Assembly (NCBI GenBank): GCA_029204225.1 | Contig: CM055096.1 | Coordinates: 63,953,240-64,017,239, forward strand | Direction of reading: 5' to 3' | DNA from: Diphasiastrum complanatum | Lineage: Eukaryota > Streptophyta > Lycopodiopsida > Lycopodiales > Lycopodiaceae | DNA length: 64,000 nt | Shown here: piece after piece, positions 22,652 through 35,992 of the stretch | How positions within the stretch are numbered: position 1 is the stretch's first letter | Layout: each line of letters begins with the position of its first letter | Translations under genes and position numbers: made by a program | Notes under the pieces: generated by a model | The model's database searches: none | What the model saw: the letters and a program-made list of their open reading frames with translations, nothing else | Told to the model about the DNA's origin: nothing

Positions 22652-23366
22652 TCGGAATATTATTCAAGGATACAATAGCCAAGCAAGTCACAACAAAGCA
22701 ACACAAGGGAATCACATCCTAGATTATATGGATCTAGCCCCCAAGCTATGGATCAATCTCTCACAAGATATTGAGGAGTCACACCAACAACATATAGCTA
22801 GTAACATCACAATCAAGCATACACTAGTAATAGCCCAATGGATATACTTACACCCTCCAAGGCTAAGAGCAGAAAAATGATTTTCATCAACTATTCCCGT
22901 TACAACTCACTAGGATCATCGACTGCCTTGAAGGTTCCGCACACCCCATATCAGTGAAGCCGCACCGAAACCGCCCAACCACAGGGTCACAACCGACCCA
23001 CCCCCGTGCCCTAGAACAATCGACACAGTCATGCCCGGTCAAGCCTCCTACGATAATTGGCATCCCATACCACCAGCCATCACTCTCGGCTCTCCCTAGC
23101 ACACATCTCCTGGTCTGAAGATACATCTTGGCTAATGCACGTGCTCTCCATCCACCAACTCCCGGATAGACTGAGTGAATGGAAAGAGGGAAACTCCACC
23201 ACTATATAGGCATAGCACAATGGGTCCCATCAAGCACGGTCCTGCCGGCGACACGTGACCACCTAGGATGGTGATGCATGGCACCTAAACATGTCGATAA
23301 CTCCATTCCTGCGTCATGCCCCTTGCGAGGCCATCACTGAAGGACGTATCGTGATGGTACATAACA
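22652..23366 (-). repeat. 3' LTR of gypsy element, truncated at 26S junction
   Basis: On the minus strand the LTR starts TGTTATGTACC at 23366, directly after a polypurine tract, and runs toward the rDNA. The far end lacks a CA terminus where it joins 26S, so it is probably truncated there. Confidence 0.6.
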
Positions 23367-23382
23367 TTTTCCCGCCCCATAA
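23367..23382 (-). promoter_or_regulatory. Polypurine tract
   Basis: ATGGGGCGGGAAAA on the minus strand sits directly before TGTTATG, marking the LTR start. Confidence 0.6.
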
Positions 23383-23604
23383 AAACTTCTTTCTATGGAA
23401 AAAAGACCAGGGAATCTAAGTCTTAAATCATCTTCCTTCTCTCAGGTGTCCTCATCATCTGACTTACCTTTCCAATAAATCAGATGTTTAGAAATCAAAC
23501 AATTTCTCAGCTGATGTCGTCGAGTATCCATGATCCTTTCCGGTTCATGGGGTACAAAAGCAGTCAAATCTTCCAATAGAACTAGATCATCTATGGGAAT
23601 TAGG

Positions 23605-23999
23605 TCATCGTTTTCCACCAAGTCGTTCTTTTAAACGACTAATATGGAATACAGGATGAACCTTAGTTCCAACAGGGAGTTCTAGTCTATAAGCAGCCCT
23701 ACCAATCTTGTTAAGAACTTTGAAAGGACCGGTAAAATGTGGAGATAACTTCAAACATTTCCCCGTTCGAAGTGTCTTAGAGTCCTTAGGGATGCTAAGA
23801 TTTACGACCCCTAAGGTCCAAGGCATCACAGATATACGTAATTTGTTGCTGTAACAATTTATGGCACGCGTCATGTTCTCCATATCGATCTCGACAGGAC
23901 TTGGAGCTCTAGTCTCATCCATAGGGGTGTCCATGGATAAAGGAGTAAGAGGCAAAAAACTAGAGGGAATACGGAGAGCTACGGTGTAAAAACCGCAAA
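23605..23999 (-). pseudogene. Gypsy pol C-terminus
   Basis: The last about 65 codons contain LSPHFTGPFKVLNKIGRAAY and VHPVFHISRLKERL, the standard end of plant Ty3/gypsy polyproteins after integrase, stopping at 23605. Upstream in nearby frames is APSPVEIDMENM, another integrase C-terminal remnant broken by a shift. The open frame continues to 24156, but that part has no gypsy similarity. The LTR at 23366 lies 240 bp downstream, so this is the 3' end of one element. Confidence 0.75.
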
Positions 24000-24259
24000 A
24001 AGAAAAGGCTAATGCATAGGGGCTCAAGAAATAACCAACTTGAGAGCAAGCAACTTGAGAGCAAAACAACTCTACAACAACTTGGGAGAATGAGAGAAAG
24101 GAAGTGAACGTACCTCCTTTACCCCCTCCCCTAAGCTCCTCTCCACCCTCATGCAAAAAGGACAGGTGGGGCCCAAAAAAGACCTCATTTGTCCCTTCTA
24201 GCTCCTTCTAACCATGTGGAACCACCAAAAGGTGCCACATGGCCCATGGACCCCAATGA
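24000..24259. other. Junction sequence without gene
   Basis: This links the gypsy remnant (minus strand) to the LRR gene fragment (plus strand). No recognisable content. Confidence 0.35.
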
Positions 24260-24708
<449 letters not shown>

Positions 24709-24972
24709 GTGAAGAAATTTAGATCAATTAAGATCCAAATCCATAAAATGATCTTGGGTTAAGAAGACAACAAAACACCAACCTTGCCAATCTGAATGAG
24801 ATCCAAAGTCTAATAGATCTTGATCAAACATCAATCAAAACATGAAATGAAGTTGTTTGTCCGTACAAAAACATTAAGCTACTGTATTTCACACGTGTGG
24901 ATCCAAATATAGCATAAATTGAGCATTTTACATAGATGAACCAAAGAGAACTCATGTATATGCATGAAATGA

Positions 24973-25060
<88 letters not shown>

Positions 25061-25363
25061 GCTTCTCTCCCCACGAGTTACATCCTTTTATAGCAGGTCC
25101 AAACTTGATTTGAAACTTGGTTTCCCTCCAATAATTAAAAACCCTACTATTCTTGTGACTAGATTCAATGTCTCTACTACTCAAATTTGAATCTTCTAAG
25201 ACTCGCGTACTACACTTTCCCACACTTTCAAAAAGTCTTTATTCAAATGCTTTTAGACTAATATAACTTAGAAAAGTCAAACTCTAAGCCTAATATGAAA
25301 CTGGCCTCAATTGCCAAATAAACAAATATAGCAAATTTGACTAAACTAGTAAATCATTTTCCA
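24709..25363 (-). repeat. Copia 3' LTR with internal GA tract (copy 1)
   Basis: The plus-strand left edge TGTGAAGAAATTTAG matches the LTR end at 30830. The right part (25100-25340) matches 32540-32740. The block ATTTCACACGTGTGGATCC near 24888 recurs at 26475 and 31028. A GA microsatellite (24976-25057) lies in its middle. It follows the RNase H remnant on the minus strand, so it is a 3' LTR. Confidence 0.75.
24976..25057 (+). repeat. (GA)n microsatellite in copia LTR
   Basis: About 82 bp of GA repeats. The related LTR at 30830-32759 carries GA repeats at the equivalent place. Confidence 0.97.
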
Positions 25364-26426
25364 ATGATTTGGTAAAGATATCAGCTACACATTCCCTTGA
25401 AGAAACATGTTGAAGCTCCACCTCCTTTGCCATGACTTGCTCCCTCACAAAATGATATGAGATGCCATGACTTGCTCCCTCACAAAATGATATGCCATCT
25501 CAATATGCTTGTGCCTACTAGCATGGAAGATAGGATTGGTTGCCAAATTTTGGGCTGATAGGTTGTCACAAAAGATGATTGGGCTCTCTGAAAAATCTAG
25601 AAAGTGAAGATCCTTGATCATCCTCTTGATCCATACCATCTCCTTTGTGCAATGTGTAAGTGCTTTGTACTCGGCCTTCCTAGATGACAATGAGATAGTG
25701 GCTTGTTTCTTTGACATCCATGATATAGCTCCATCACCTATGAAAATATAATGTGCACTTATGGATTTCCTATCCATTTGATCTCCAACAAAGTCCGAAA
25801 CTGAAAATCCAATGCTTCTCACTAGGATCTTGCATAAATTGACTCAATCTACCAACACAATAGCTTAGATCCGGTCTTGTGATGGTTAGATAAATAAGTG
25901 AATGAAGTAGCTTTCTATTGAGAGTAATGTCCTTGAAGGATCTTTCATTACCTCTTATAGTTAGCTTTACATGAGACTCCATCGGTGTTTCACAAGACTT
26001 TGCATCTACCATATGAAATCTTTCTAGAATATTATTAGCATACTTCTCTTGACAAATGAAAGTAGTTTGAGAAGATCTAATCACTTCTATTCCTAAAATG
26101 TAATGTAAATGACCAAGATCATGCACCTCAAATTCCTTCTTAAGAGCACTCTTGATATCCTCCAAATCTTGATTGTTTCCGCCACTCAAGATGATATCAT
26201 CCACATAGATTAGCAAGATGGTAATATCATTTCTAGCAAACCTATAATAAAGTGAATGATCATATTCACTCATAATAAACTCTTGAGAGAGTAAAAAAGT
26301 GTCAAGCTTAGCATACCAACTCCTTGGTGCTTGCTTAAGGCCATACAAATCTTTTGTAGTAGACACATATGATTTGGCTTTGTAGATGAAATGTAGCCAT
26401 CGAGTTGCTCCATGTACACTTTTGCA
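25364..26426 (-). pseudogene. Copia RT C-terminus and RNase H (copy 1)
   Basis: On the minus strand it reads RT then RNase H. Motifs are LYGLKQAPRSWYAKLD, the catalytic YVDDIILSGGN, HDLGHLHYILGIEV and LTITRPDLSYCVGRLSQFMQ. RNase H follows with DGAISWMSKKQATISLSSRK and HKHIEMAYHFVREQV. Frames are broken near 25800 and at the RT 5' side (26270-26485). The RNase H end joins the LTR directly, with DIFTKSL visible near 25375 and no normal polypurine tract. Gag, protease and integrase are missing: the copy is cut at about 26426, where a plus-strand LTR begins. Confidence 0.88.
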
Positions 26427-26681
26427 TTTCTGTGTGTAGAATGATCTATATTTGTTATTTTTGGATCCGCACGTGTGAAATACAATAGCCTGCTAGTTTT
26501 TTATGGACAGCAACAGTACTTTATCATATCATTCAAGTTTGATCAAGTTCTATTAGTGTTTGCATCTCATTTTGTGTGTAGATGCTAATTTTTCTACATT
26601 GGTGAGATTGGTAGTGTATTTTTCTTTCTAACCAAAGATCTTTCAAGTAGATTGGATCTTGATGATCTGAAATCTTTCACA
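26427..26681 (+). repeat. Copia 5' LTR, truncated (copy 2)
   Basis: The 3' part of the same LTR family in plus orientation ends AATCTTTCACA directly before a primer site. Its 5' part has been lost at the junction with copy 1. Confidence 0.75.
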
Positions 26682-26693
26682 TGGTATCAGAGC
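26682..26693 (+). promoter_or_regulatory. Primer-binding site (initiator tRNA-Met type)
   Basis: TGGTATCAGAGC directly abuts the LTR end. Confidence 0.9.
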
Positions 26694-27282
26694 TTGTGTT
26701 TCAGGTTATGAAGGAGAAAATCAGATCTATCAATGATTTGGTGAAGATATCAAGGCTAGAGCATGCTACAAGGGATTCTACACCAAAATCGAGTTTTTTG
26801 CTTTTGTAGATTGGAACTTTTGTAGATCAAAACCCTATATAGGTTTTCAAACTTGATCAATTCCAATTTTTGATTTCACATACTAAATTTGGCTGATTTT
26901 TGGATCACTGGATCAGCCTTAGTTGTGGCTAATAGATTGCATATCAAATTTCCAGCATTTGCATGTAGATTTGGAATAGTCAATTTTTTGTGATTTTGTC
27001 AAAATTCTAATTTTGATTGGATCTCTAGATAGTGAGGTTGCTGGACTTCGTTTGAGTGTGTTTTAATCTTAGGAAGTGGCAAAAGTCATTAGATTGAGGA
27101 TAGATCATAGGTTGATCAAGATTCCACGGTCCTATGTGTTGATTTGCTTGGTATAAGTGCTAGAAGAGAATTTGTGAGATAGTTTTAAATCTTGGTGATT
27201 TCTTTCAAAAGCATTTGTTGTTGTTCAAAGGAGTGCTTTGTGCATTGAAATAGGCTGAAAAAGAAGATCAGTTCATTGCTAC

Positions 27283-28104
27283 ATGGCAACCTCAATTGGA
27301 GTCATGTTGGAAGCCAATGATAGGCTTACCTCAAGTAACTATTCATTGTGAAAAGTGAGGATGGAGTCACTTCTTGAGATGAATGATGTTTTGGATATTG
27401 TTGTAGGTTTGGATGAGATACCAGCAACACAAAAAGATCAAGTGGGGTATGATAAGAGGGCCAAGAAGTCTCTACACATGATAAAGATGAATGTTACCAA
27501 TGAGCTTCTCAAGGAAGTTGGTAAGTGCACATCATCTTTGGAAGGTTGGGATTCATTGAAGAAGATTTATGAATCCAAGTCTACTTCTAGAGTGCTGACT
27601 CCAAGAAGGCAAATCTTTTCTTGTTTTCAAAAGAATGAAGAAAGTCCAAGTACATTTGTTTTGAGGATGAAAGCATTGAATGATGAGTTGGCTTGCATTG
27701 ATGAAAGCATTAAGGAAGGAGAGCTTATTCAAGTGATTCTTAATGGCTTTTTGGATGCTCATGCTAACATTGTTCAAAGTATGGCTATTCAAAAGACTTT
27801 GCCAATTTTGATGGATCTTTAAGAGATCTTGATCAATGAAGAATATAGGCTTCAAGCAAGAGGTGGATCTACATCGACACTTCAAGAAGATGCTGTATTC
27901 ACAAAGGGCAAATTCAAGGGCAAAACCAAAAGTAAGTGGTCTAAAGGGCAAGACCAAGTGGATGCTTCTTCAATGGCAAAAAGAAGAGGAGATCAAAGCT
28001 CAAGTGCTTCTATTGTGGCATCAAAGGACACTTTACAAGTGAGTGCTAAGAAGAGAGACCAGGAAACAAGCAAGGTAATCTTACTCTTGATGAGGATGGT
28101 TTGA
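27283..28104 (+). pseudogene. Copia gag (copy 2)
   Basis: It starts MATSIGVMLEANDRLTSSNY at 27283 with a TGA codon shortly after (27347-27349). The main block 27355-27822 is a UBN2-type gag with NELLKEVGKCTSSLEGWDSL and FVLRMKALNDELACIDESI. A stop at 27820 and further shifts follow. The basic tail KGKFKGKTKSKWSKGQDQ lies near 27904. The expected CCHC knuckle is only partly recognisable before the frame breaks at about 28100. Leader and primer site lie 590 bp upstream, as expected for this family. Confidence 0.85.
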
Positions 28105-29118
28105 ATGTTCAAGATGCAAATGATGATGCTTTTGTGATGTCTTCTTGCTAATGATGGACAAGAGGGTGATCTACACGGCCAATGATGGTAAGTGTGCAAT
28201 CAAAGGGATTGGCACAATTCCTATTTCTCTCTCTAAAAATAGGAATGTTCATTTCGAGGATGTCTTGCTTATACTAGATCTATATCTAGATCTACAAAGC
28301 CTTTTCAACTTATACATTCGGATAAACATGGATTTATTACAATTAGAAATAGTGGAGCTAAGATATATGTAACATTCATTGATGATTTTAGTAGATTGTG
28401 TTGGATCTATCTACTAAAGAGCAAGGATGAAATGTATAAAGTCTTTATCAAGTTCAAGAATGCAAGGGAGAACCAATTTTCTACAAGGATCAAGCGCTTA
28501 AGGAGTGACAATGGTGGCGAGTACATATCTACCAAGTTCAAGGCCTTTTGTGATGAGCATGGGATCAAGAGGAAGTATACAACATCAACGACCCCACAAC
28601 AAAATGGAGTGGCTGAAAGGAAGAATAGAACTTTATGTGAAAGTGCTAAAGCTATGAGGTTAAGTGCTAACCTTGACAAATCATTTTGGAATCAAGCCTT
28701 GTTGTGTGCCAATTTCTTGTGCAATATGTGGCCGAGTGATATTTTGGATGGAAGGACACCTTTTGAGATGCTATTCAACAGGAGGCCGAGTGCCAAGTTT
28801 CTAAGAACCTTTGGATGCACATGCTATGTCAACATTACTTTTGATGATAGGACCAAGGAGAATCCATCTTCAAGAAGAGGTACTTTTGTTGGATATAGTG
28901 AGGTCAGTAAAGCCTACAAGGTTTACATTCCTTTTACTAACAAAGTGATTGTTGATAGAGATTTCATCTTTGATGAGGGGAACATTCCAAAAGTGTCTTC
29001 AAGCATGATTGATGGTGATGTGGATGGATCTAACATTCTTGATGTTGATGAAAAGGATCCTACTTTGGATGGTGATGATGATGGACCTTCATCAGGTCAA
29101 AATCCAAGGAGAACATGA
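28105..29118 (+). pseudogene. Copia protease remnant and integrase (copy 2)
   Basis: The protease C-terminal part (YTANDGKCAIKGIGTIPISL) lies at 28168-28230. A deletion follows, removing most of the GAG-pre-integrase region. Integrase runs at 28360-29000: FIDDFSRLCWIYLLK, the catalytic Asp in RLRSDNGGEYIST and the catalytic Glu in NGVAERKNRTL. Its C-terminal part has LRTFGCTCYVN and GTFVGYSE. Frame 28396-29118 is open, so this part is well preserved. An acidic Asp/Gly-rich linker leads into RT. Confidence 0.88.
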
Positions 29119-30052
29119 AGGGAAAGACAAGTACCTTCAAAGCTCACATATGATCAAAAGGGTAAGCAAGCAGTTTTTGTAAATTATGTTGCTTTCCTAA
29201 CCTCTTTGGATGAACCTACAAGTGTAGATCAAGCAAGGAAAGAAGAGGAGTGGATCCAAGCAATGGATCTTGAGTATCAAGCTCTTATGAAGAATGGAAC
29301 ATGTAGATTGGTGGAGCTACCTAAGGACAAGAAAGCTATTGGATGCAAATGGATCTTCAAGGTGAAGACAAACCAATATGGATCTATCAACAAGTACAAG
29401 GCAAGGTTAGTGGCAAAAGGATATGCTCAACAACAAGGGATTGACTATGATGAGACCTTTGCACCCGTTGCAAAGATGGTAAGCATTTGAGTCATCATTT
29501 CACTTGCTAAACTTTATGGATGGGATCTATGGAAATTGGACATTTCAAATGCATTCTTGAATGGTGATCTTGAGGAGGAAGTGTACATGAAGCACCCCGA
29601 GAGCTACATTTCATCTACAAAGCCAAATCATGTGTGTCTACTACAAAAGAGCTTGTATGGCCTTAAGCAAGCAACAAGGAGTTGATATGCTAAGCTTAAC
29701 ACTTTTTTACTCTCTCAAGGCTTTGTTAAGAGTGAGTATGATCAATCAATTTATTATAGGTTTTTTGGAAATGATGTTACCATCTTGCTAATCTATGTGG
29801 ATGATATCATCTTGAGTGGTGGAGACAATCAAGATGTGGAAGATATTAAGAGTGCTCTTAAGAAGGGGTTTGAGGTGCATGATCTTGGTAATTTGCATTA
29901 CATTTTGGGAATAGAAGTCATTACATCTTCTCAATCTACTTTTATTTGTCAAGAGAAGTATGCTAATTCTATTCTAGAAAGATTTCATATGGTAGATGCA
30001 AAAGCTAGTGATATACCTATGGAGTCTCATGTAAAGCTAACTATAAGATTGA
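29119..30052 (+). pseudogene. Copia reverse transcriptase (copy 2), 3' deleted
   Basis: RT begins with the [20 protein letters not shown] block and continues through [20 protein letters not shown] and [12 protein letters not shown]. Next come WDLWKLDISNAFLNGDLEEE and the catalytic YVDDIILSGGD. Stops occur after KMVSI (29488) and in the TRS-YAKLN stretch near 29684. The sequence ends abruptly after MESHVKLTIR (30050), where it joins LTR sequence. RNase H, polypurine tract and the first part of the 3' LTR are deleted. The junction shares the short word ATTGATCAAG/TTTGATCAAG. Confidence 0.9.
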
Positions 30053-30193
30053 TCAAGTTCTATTAGTGTTTGCATCTCATTTTGTGTGTAGATGCTGATT
30101 TTTCTACATTGGTGAGATTGGTAGTGTATTTCTCTTTCTAACCAAAGATGTTTCAAGTGGATTGGATCTTAATGATCTGAAATCTTTCACATT
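30053..30193 (+). repeat. Copia LTR 3' fragment
   Basis: It is almost identical to 26534-26681, including the AATCTTTCACA end. It is what remains of the 3' LTR of copy 2 after the internal deletion. Confidence 0.82.
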
Positions 30194-30829
30194 AAGCCTA
30201 TCATTGCCTTCCAACATGTATCCACTTGATGTAGCCATGTTGCAATGAATTGATCCTTCTCTTCAACCTGTTCCACAAAGCACTCTTTTGAAATACAACA
30301 AATGTTTCCAAAAAGAATCACAAAGATATGAAACCTCTCAATTCTCTTCTAGCACTTATATCTAGCAAATCAACACTTAAAATGTAAAATTTTTGATCAA
30401 CCTATGATCTATCCTCAATCTAATGATTCTTATCACTTCCTAAGATTGAAACACACTCTAATGAATTTCAGTAATCTCAAAAATAGAGATCCAATCAAAA
30501 TTAGGATTTTGACAAACTTCACAAAAAATTGATTATTTCAAATTCTACATGCATTTGTTAAAAACTTGATATAGAATCTGTAGCCTCAAGTGAGACCTTC
30601 CTAATGCATCAAAATTAGGCTATTTTCAGTAATTATGGTGTGAAATCAGAATTCCTCAAGTTGAGTTACCTTAATTGAGTGTTGACCTACAAAAGATCCA
30701 ATCTACATATGCAAAAACTCGATTTTTGAGTAGAAGTCAATCTAGCATGCTCTAGCATTGATATCTCCTCCAAATCCTTGATTGATGTGCTTGATCCTTT
30801 CAAAACATGCAATACAAGATCTGATATCA
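30194..30829 (-). pseudogene. Copia copy 3: gag start, leader and primer site
   Basis: On the minus strand, MATSSGYMLEGNDRLN (start at 30239) matches the gag start of copy 2. Upstream lies a leader similar to 26700-27280, ending at a degenerate primer site TGATATCAGATC (30818-30829). Only the first about 15 gag codons remain, because the copy is cut at 30193, facing copy 2 across a head-to-tail-inverted junction. Confidence 0.72.
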
Positions 30830-31175
30830 TGTGAAGAATTTCAGATAATTTAAGATCCAAATTTATAACCTGATCTTTTTTTAGAAATAGATCAACTCGA
30901 CAATGTTGCCAATGTTGAAAAATCAACATCTACTTAATGAAAGAGATGCAAACTCAATAAGAACCTGATCAAACATCAAACATATGATATGATGAAATTG
31001 TTGTCCATACAAAAATAGTAAGTTACTGTATTTCATATGTGTGGATCCGAAAATAACATAAAATGAGCATTCTACACACAAGATTGCAAGATATCACAAA
31101 TATAGTGCACCAATGGATAGATGAATCCAAGAGAACTCATGTATAAGCATTAAGTGAGATAATAGAGAGAGAATG

Positions 31176-32488
<1,313 letters not shown>

Positions 32489-32759
32489 CAGATCCATGAC
32501 TCATGAATGAATTTGGTTTCCCTCCATAACAAAAACCCTAGCATCAATGTGGACTAGATTCAAATGTCTCCAACATTCAAATATGAATCTCTCAAAATCG
32601 TGTACTACACTTTCCCACACTTTAAAAAGTATTTATTCAAATGCTTTTAGACTAATATAACTTTGAAAAGTCAAACTCTAAGTCTAATATGAAAATTGGC
32701 CTGAATTGCCAAATATACAAATATGACTAAAATAACAAAACAAGTTAAAATTTCTCACA

Positions 32760-32950
32760 TCAATCTCGAGAAGGTAATGCACTAGTCCTGAATTGGTCAT
32801 TTCGAATTCCTTCAGCAATAGAGACTTTATCTCTTGCATTAACTGATTTGAATTGCTGATAATTAGAGAGTCATCAACGTATAGAGCTATTATAACATAG
32901 CTTGAACCTCTGCATTTGAGATAAACATTAGAGTCGGCAAAATTTGAAGT
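32760..32950 (-). pseudogene. Copia RT fragment of another family
   Basis: The minus strand reads YVIIALYVDDSLIISNSNQL (catalytic YVDD) and KEFEMTNSGLVHYLLEIDV. This is the RT palm of a copia family different from copies 1-3. Homology stops at the LTR boundary 32759/32760, so copy 3 probably inserted into it. Confidence 0.75.
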
Positions 32951-32959
32951 AAAGTATGT

Positions 32960-33162
32960 TGTAACAAGAATCGATTGCCAAGTAATATGTTAGTGATAGA
33001 GATCATAGGTTTATAGGTCACTTTTGGTCAGCAGTATTCCATAAACTTGACACCTCTTTTAGCTTTAGTTCTACTAATTATTTTGAATTAGATGGACAGA
33101 TTGAAAGGATTAATCAAACAATGGAGGATATGTTAAGAAAATATGTGTCTTATAGTCATTCT
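32960..33162 (+). pseudogene. Gypsy integrase fragment
   Basis: The plus strand carries SDRDHRFIGHFWSAVFHKL, with the second catalytic Asp, and DGQIERINQTMEDMLRKYV, around the third catalytic position (Glu in IERINQ). It is cut by the LTR starting at 33163. Confidence 0.8.
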
Positions 33163-33927
33163 TGTTGGATTATTCTCCTGATTATCGACTAATCGATCTT
33201 TTAATCTTCATCCACTTATTATCCAATTTTGTAGTTTTATGCATGTTTCTACACAGTCTGCAGAAATACTCGAGAATCGCTCAAGCTAAAGACTTGTCCG
33301 TCTAGCAAGTAAACTTCCAAGAAGTAATAATTGGATGGATGTCGGCTCACTATGGCAAACTGGCCATTAAGATCTACGACCTAATTAGTTGTCCTACTGG
33401 ACTAGCTGCATTTGCTTAGTATAAATAGCTGATCATACTTCTATTATTTCGTATCACGTAGCAACTCTCTCAAGCTTTCAAGCTTGAACACTCTTGAACA
33501 TTCTAGCATAGTTCTTTAAAATTATTTTAGAGTTTTGCTATTAGTGCTTACTATTTATCAACAGAAGTGCAAATCAGACAAAGTTTTTAGAGATAGCTTA
33601 GAGTACACGGTTTCTATCCACAATTGTCTTGTGTTCATCATTTTGCTAAATCAATTTATTCTTTATTGCGTTCAATATTATGTCAGAATCTCTATGATCT
33701 CATATTGCTTTTGCCTGATAATTCAATTATTCATTATTTGGCTACATAATCACTTTAGCTTTGATGATTTCAAAGTTAGTTGCTAAAAGATTGTGACCTC
33801 TTGTCATTATATTTTATTCAATATTGATAGTCGTAATCATGATTAGGAAAGCAGACTCATTTCGTCGCACTCAATAAGTCGTTCACAAGCTTCAACTTGT
33901 CGTTATTGCTATCACCTCTTTCCAACA
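33163..33927 (+). repeat. Copia-type 5' LTR (765 bp)
   Basis: It starts TGTTGGATTATT and ends TTTCCAACA, with terminal inverted repeats TGTTGG/CCAACA. AGTATAAATAGC at 33418-33429 is a good TATA box for the retroelement promoter. A primer site follows directly. It belongs to a different family from copies 1-3. No internal coding sequence of this element survives in the window. Confidence 0.8.
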
Positions 33928-33980
33928 TGGTATTAGAGCTCTAGCATATAATATCAGAGCGTACCTTCATGATATCAGAG
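33928..33980 (+). promoter_or_regulatory. Primer-binding site with two nearby look-alikes
   Basis: TGGTATTAGAGCT abuts the LTR. ATATCAGAGC occurs again near 33950-33959 and 33971-33980, giving three primer-like words in about 55 bp. Confidence 0.65.
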
Positions 33981-33999
33981 CAATCTGTTATACCAAGGC

Positions 34000-35026
34000 T
34001 CTTGTAGCGCAGGCATCCCAAAGGGAACCGGGAACCACGACTTAGCTTCTTAGCTTTCAACTCTTGCCGTCCGAACCCACTCGACATACAAGCAGCCAAC
34101 TCGCCAACAACGATCAAACTTAACGAACTTGAAGTTCAAAAACCAACATTGAGATCCAACCTTGCTCCATGCCAGACCGGGGGTCCCGATGTGGATGACT
34201 TCCCTCCAAGCAAGCCGTCCGACATACATCAAACTTAAATAACTCAAAGTTTCGTTACAAACGAGTAACATCCATTCCAAGCAAGGTGTCTAACTTACAT
34301 CAGACTTAACCAACTCCAAGCTTCGTCACGAGCGTTGGAAGCCAACCTGACGTCACGCTAGATGAGATAGTCATAAACAGATAACTTCCACCCAAGCAAG
34401 TCATCCGACTCAGGCGACATGTTAGAGCCCGCTCCCCAAGAGCTTAACCCATTCATGTTCATGCAAGGAACACTTAGAACCACAAGCTGCGACATATATG
34501 AAGACAACCAGTTCCTGGACCGAATGGTAGTGACAACATCCCGCTGGCGTCCCGGACCGAATGGTCCCGACGGCATACCGCTGGCGTCCTGGGATACGAC
34601 CCTCAGCTATGTGCCAGATCAAAAAGTTTGAAGCGGCCTTACAACTGGCGCTTTTACCGAACACTGAAACCCAGAAGGTAATCAGAGCTAGTTTGAAAAA
34701 AATCCCACTTTATTAATAAATCTGGGAAGGTTATATCTCAAATTTGTGACCGACCCTAGTCCCTAGGGCGCTGGCATGCCAAGGCAGGCGCCAGGACAAC
34801 ATTCCAGCAAGGGAAACTGAGACTTGCTTGGAGCTTGCCTTGAGTCGCAACCCGCATTCCCCTATAGTATTGGTGGGATTCGCCACCTCCCCTCATGCCA
34901 AGTGCTCTGCCCAAGCTGGTAAAGCATGTGTTCTCTCTCTAGAATTTACTGATCTCTAGGCTTCCTTTAATCATGCCTAGATCATGCGAGGTGATTGCAC
35001 ATGATCAACTTTGAAATCTCGAAGTC
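34000..35026 (-). repeat. Gypsy family 2: leader and truncated LTR, inverted copy
   Basis: This is the reverse complement of 45400-46212. The LTR part is 34665-35026 (minus-strand end ...GGGTTTCA at 34665), cut by the copia LTR at 35027. The leader part 34000-34664 contains repeated units of about 90 bp built on AAGCTTCG, TTAAGTCTGATGTA and CTTGCTTGG words, and runs further than the leader kept in the right-hand copy. No coding sequence of this copy is present. Confidence 0.72.
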
Positions 35027-35984
35027 TGTCCTACTTGATTGATCATAGCTTCGAAGTTGCTTGATCAACTAAGTCGATTCCCTAGCCATGCACATATACC
35101 TTGATTACAGATTTTAGCTTTGTGGAAGCATATTAGGTGAGGCACTCTAGAGTGATAAATTTACAGTGCTATATCAATCATACAAAACAACATAATCTAC
35201 TAACAACGAATAACCAGAACATGAATAAAGATTGACATTCAACATACACGACCTAGATTATTGGAACATTGATTGATTAGTCGTATAGAGAATACAATTT
35301 AAATGCAGAACAAAGTTGCGTTCTCTCTGAGTCAATACTCTATAATAACAAAAGAGAGAACAATGCAATTGCGCTCTGGGTATTCATGGAACTTGTAGTT
35401 GGAGCTCCTTCAACAACTTGTAGCAATTGATAAGTTGCTGTATATATACACATGGCTAACCGATTAAAAGAATGATTAATGAATAATTTACAAACAGGAT
35501 TAAGCCACTACATGCTGTTGGCAGTCACACTCGGACAATATTTTATTCAGTCAGAGATTCTGTCCAGTTGTCACAAGTGTACCATTGAGCCACCAATTTG
35601 ATGATATCGACCTTTGTGAGTTGGCACATCACGTCGACTTTTGGAGAAGTCGATGTTGAGGAAGTTGCTGATGTGGAAGTCGAGAACTTCGTAGCTTGCT
35701 TTGAGAAGATGCCGAAGTCGGAGACTTCAATGTCGAGGAAGTCTATGATGTGGAAGTCAAAGACTTCACTTCTTACAAGAGCTCCATTCAAACTTCGGAC
35801 AAGGAAACATCGGGCTCAAGAAAATGCGACACCTTAGGCTTTTTCGCATTTTTTGCCATATTGCGAAAATGACTTAAAACATATTCAGCAAGGTATTCGA
35901 CTATAGGAGTATTTACAACAACATAATGAATGGATCTAGATTAGCAGAGATAGAAATAGGGATGGATATGATAGAAACTCAACA
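35027..35984 (-). repeat. Copia 3' LTR (958 bp, element D)
   Basis: The plus strand runs from TGTCCTACTTGATTG to AACTCAACA, so the minus-strand LTR is TGTTGAGTT...GTAGGACA. Positions 35027-35822 repeat at 39650-40515. CATGTGTATATATACAGC on the minus strand (about 35438-35455) is a likely promoter. A GGAAGGG polypurine tract lies just beyond 35984. Confidence 0.85.
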
Positions 35985-35992
35985 CCCTTCCA

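Noticed and set aside
23605-24156. The full 183-codon minus-strand frame as one protein
   Set aside because: Only the last about 65 codons, and an adjacent-frame scrap, match gypsy pol; the N-terminal half is chance read-through.
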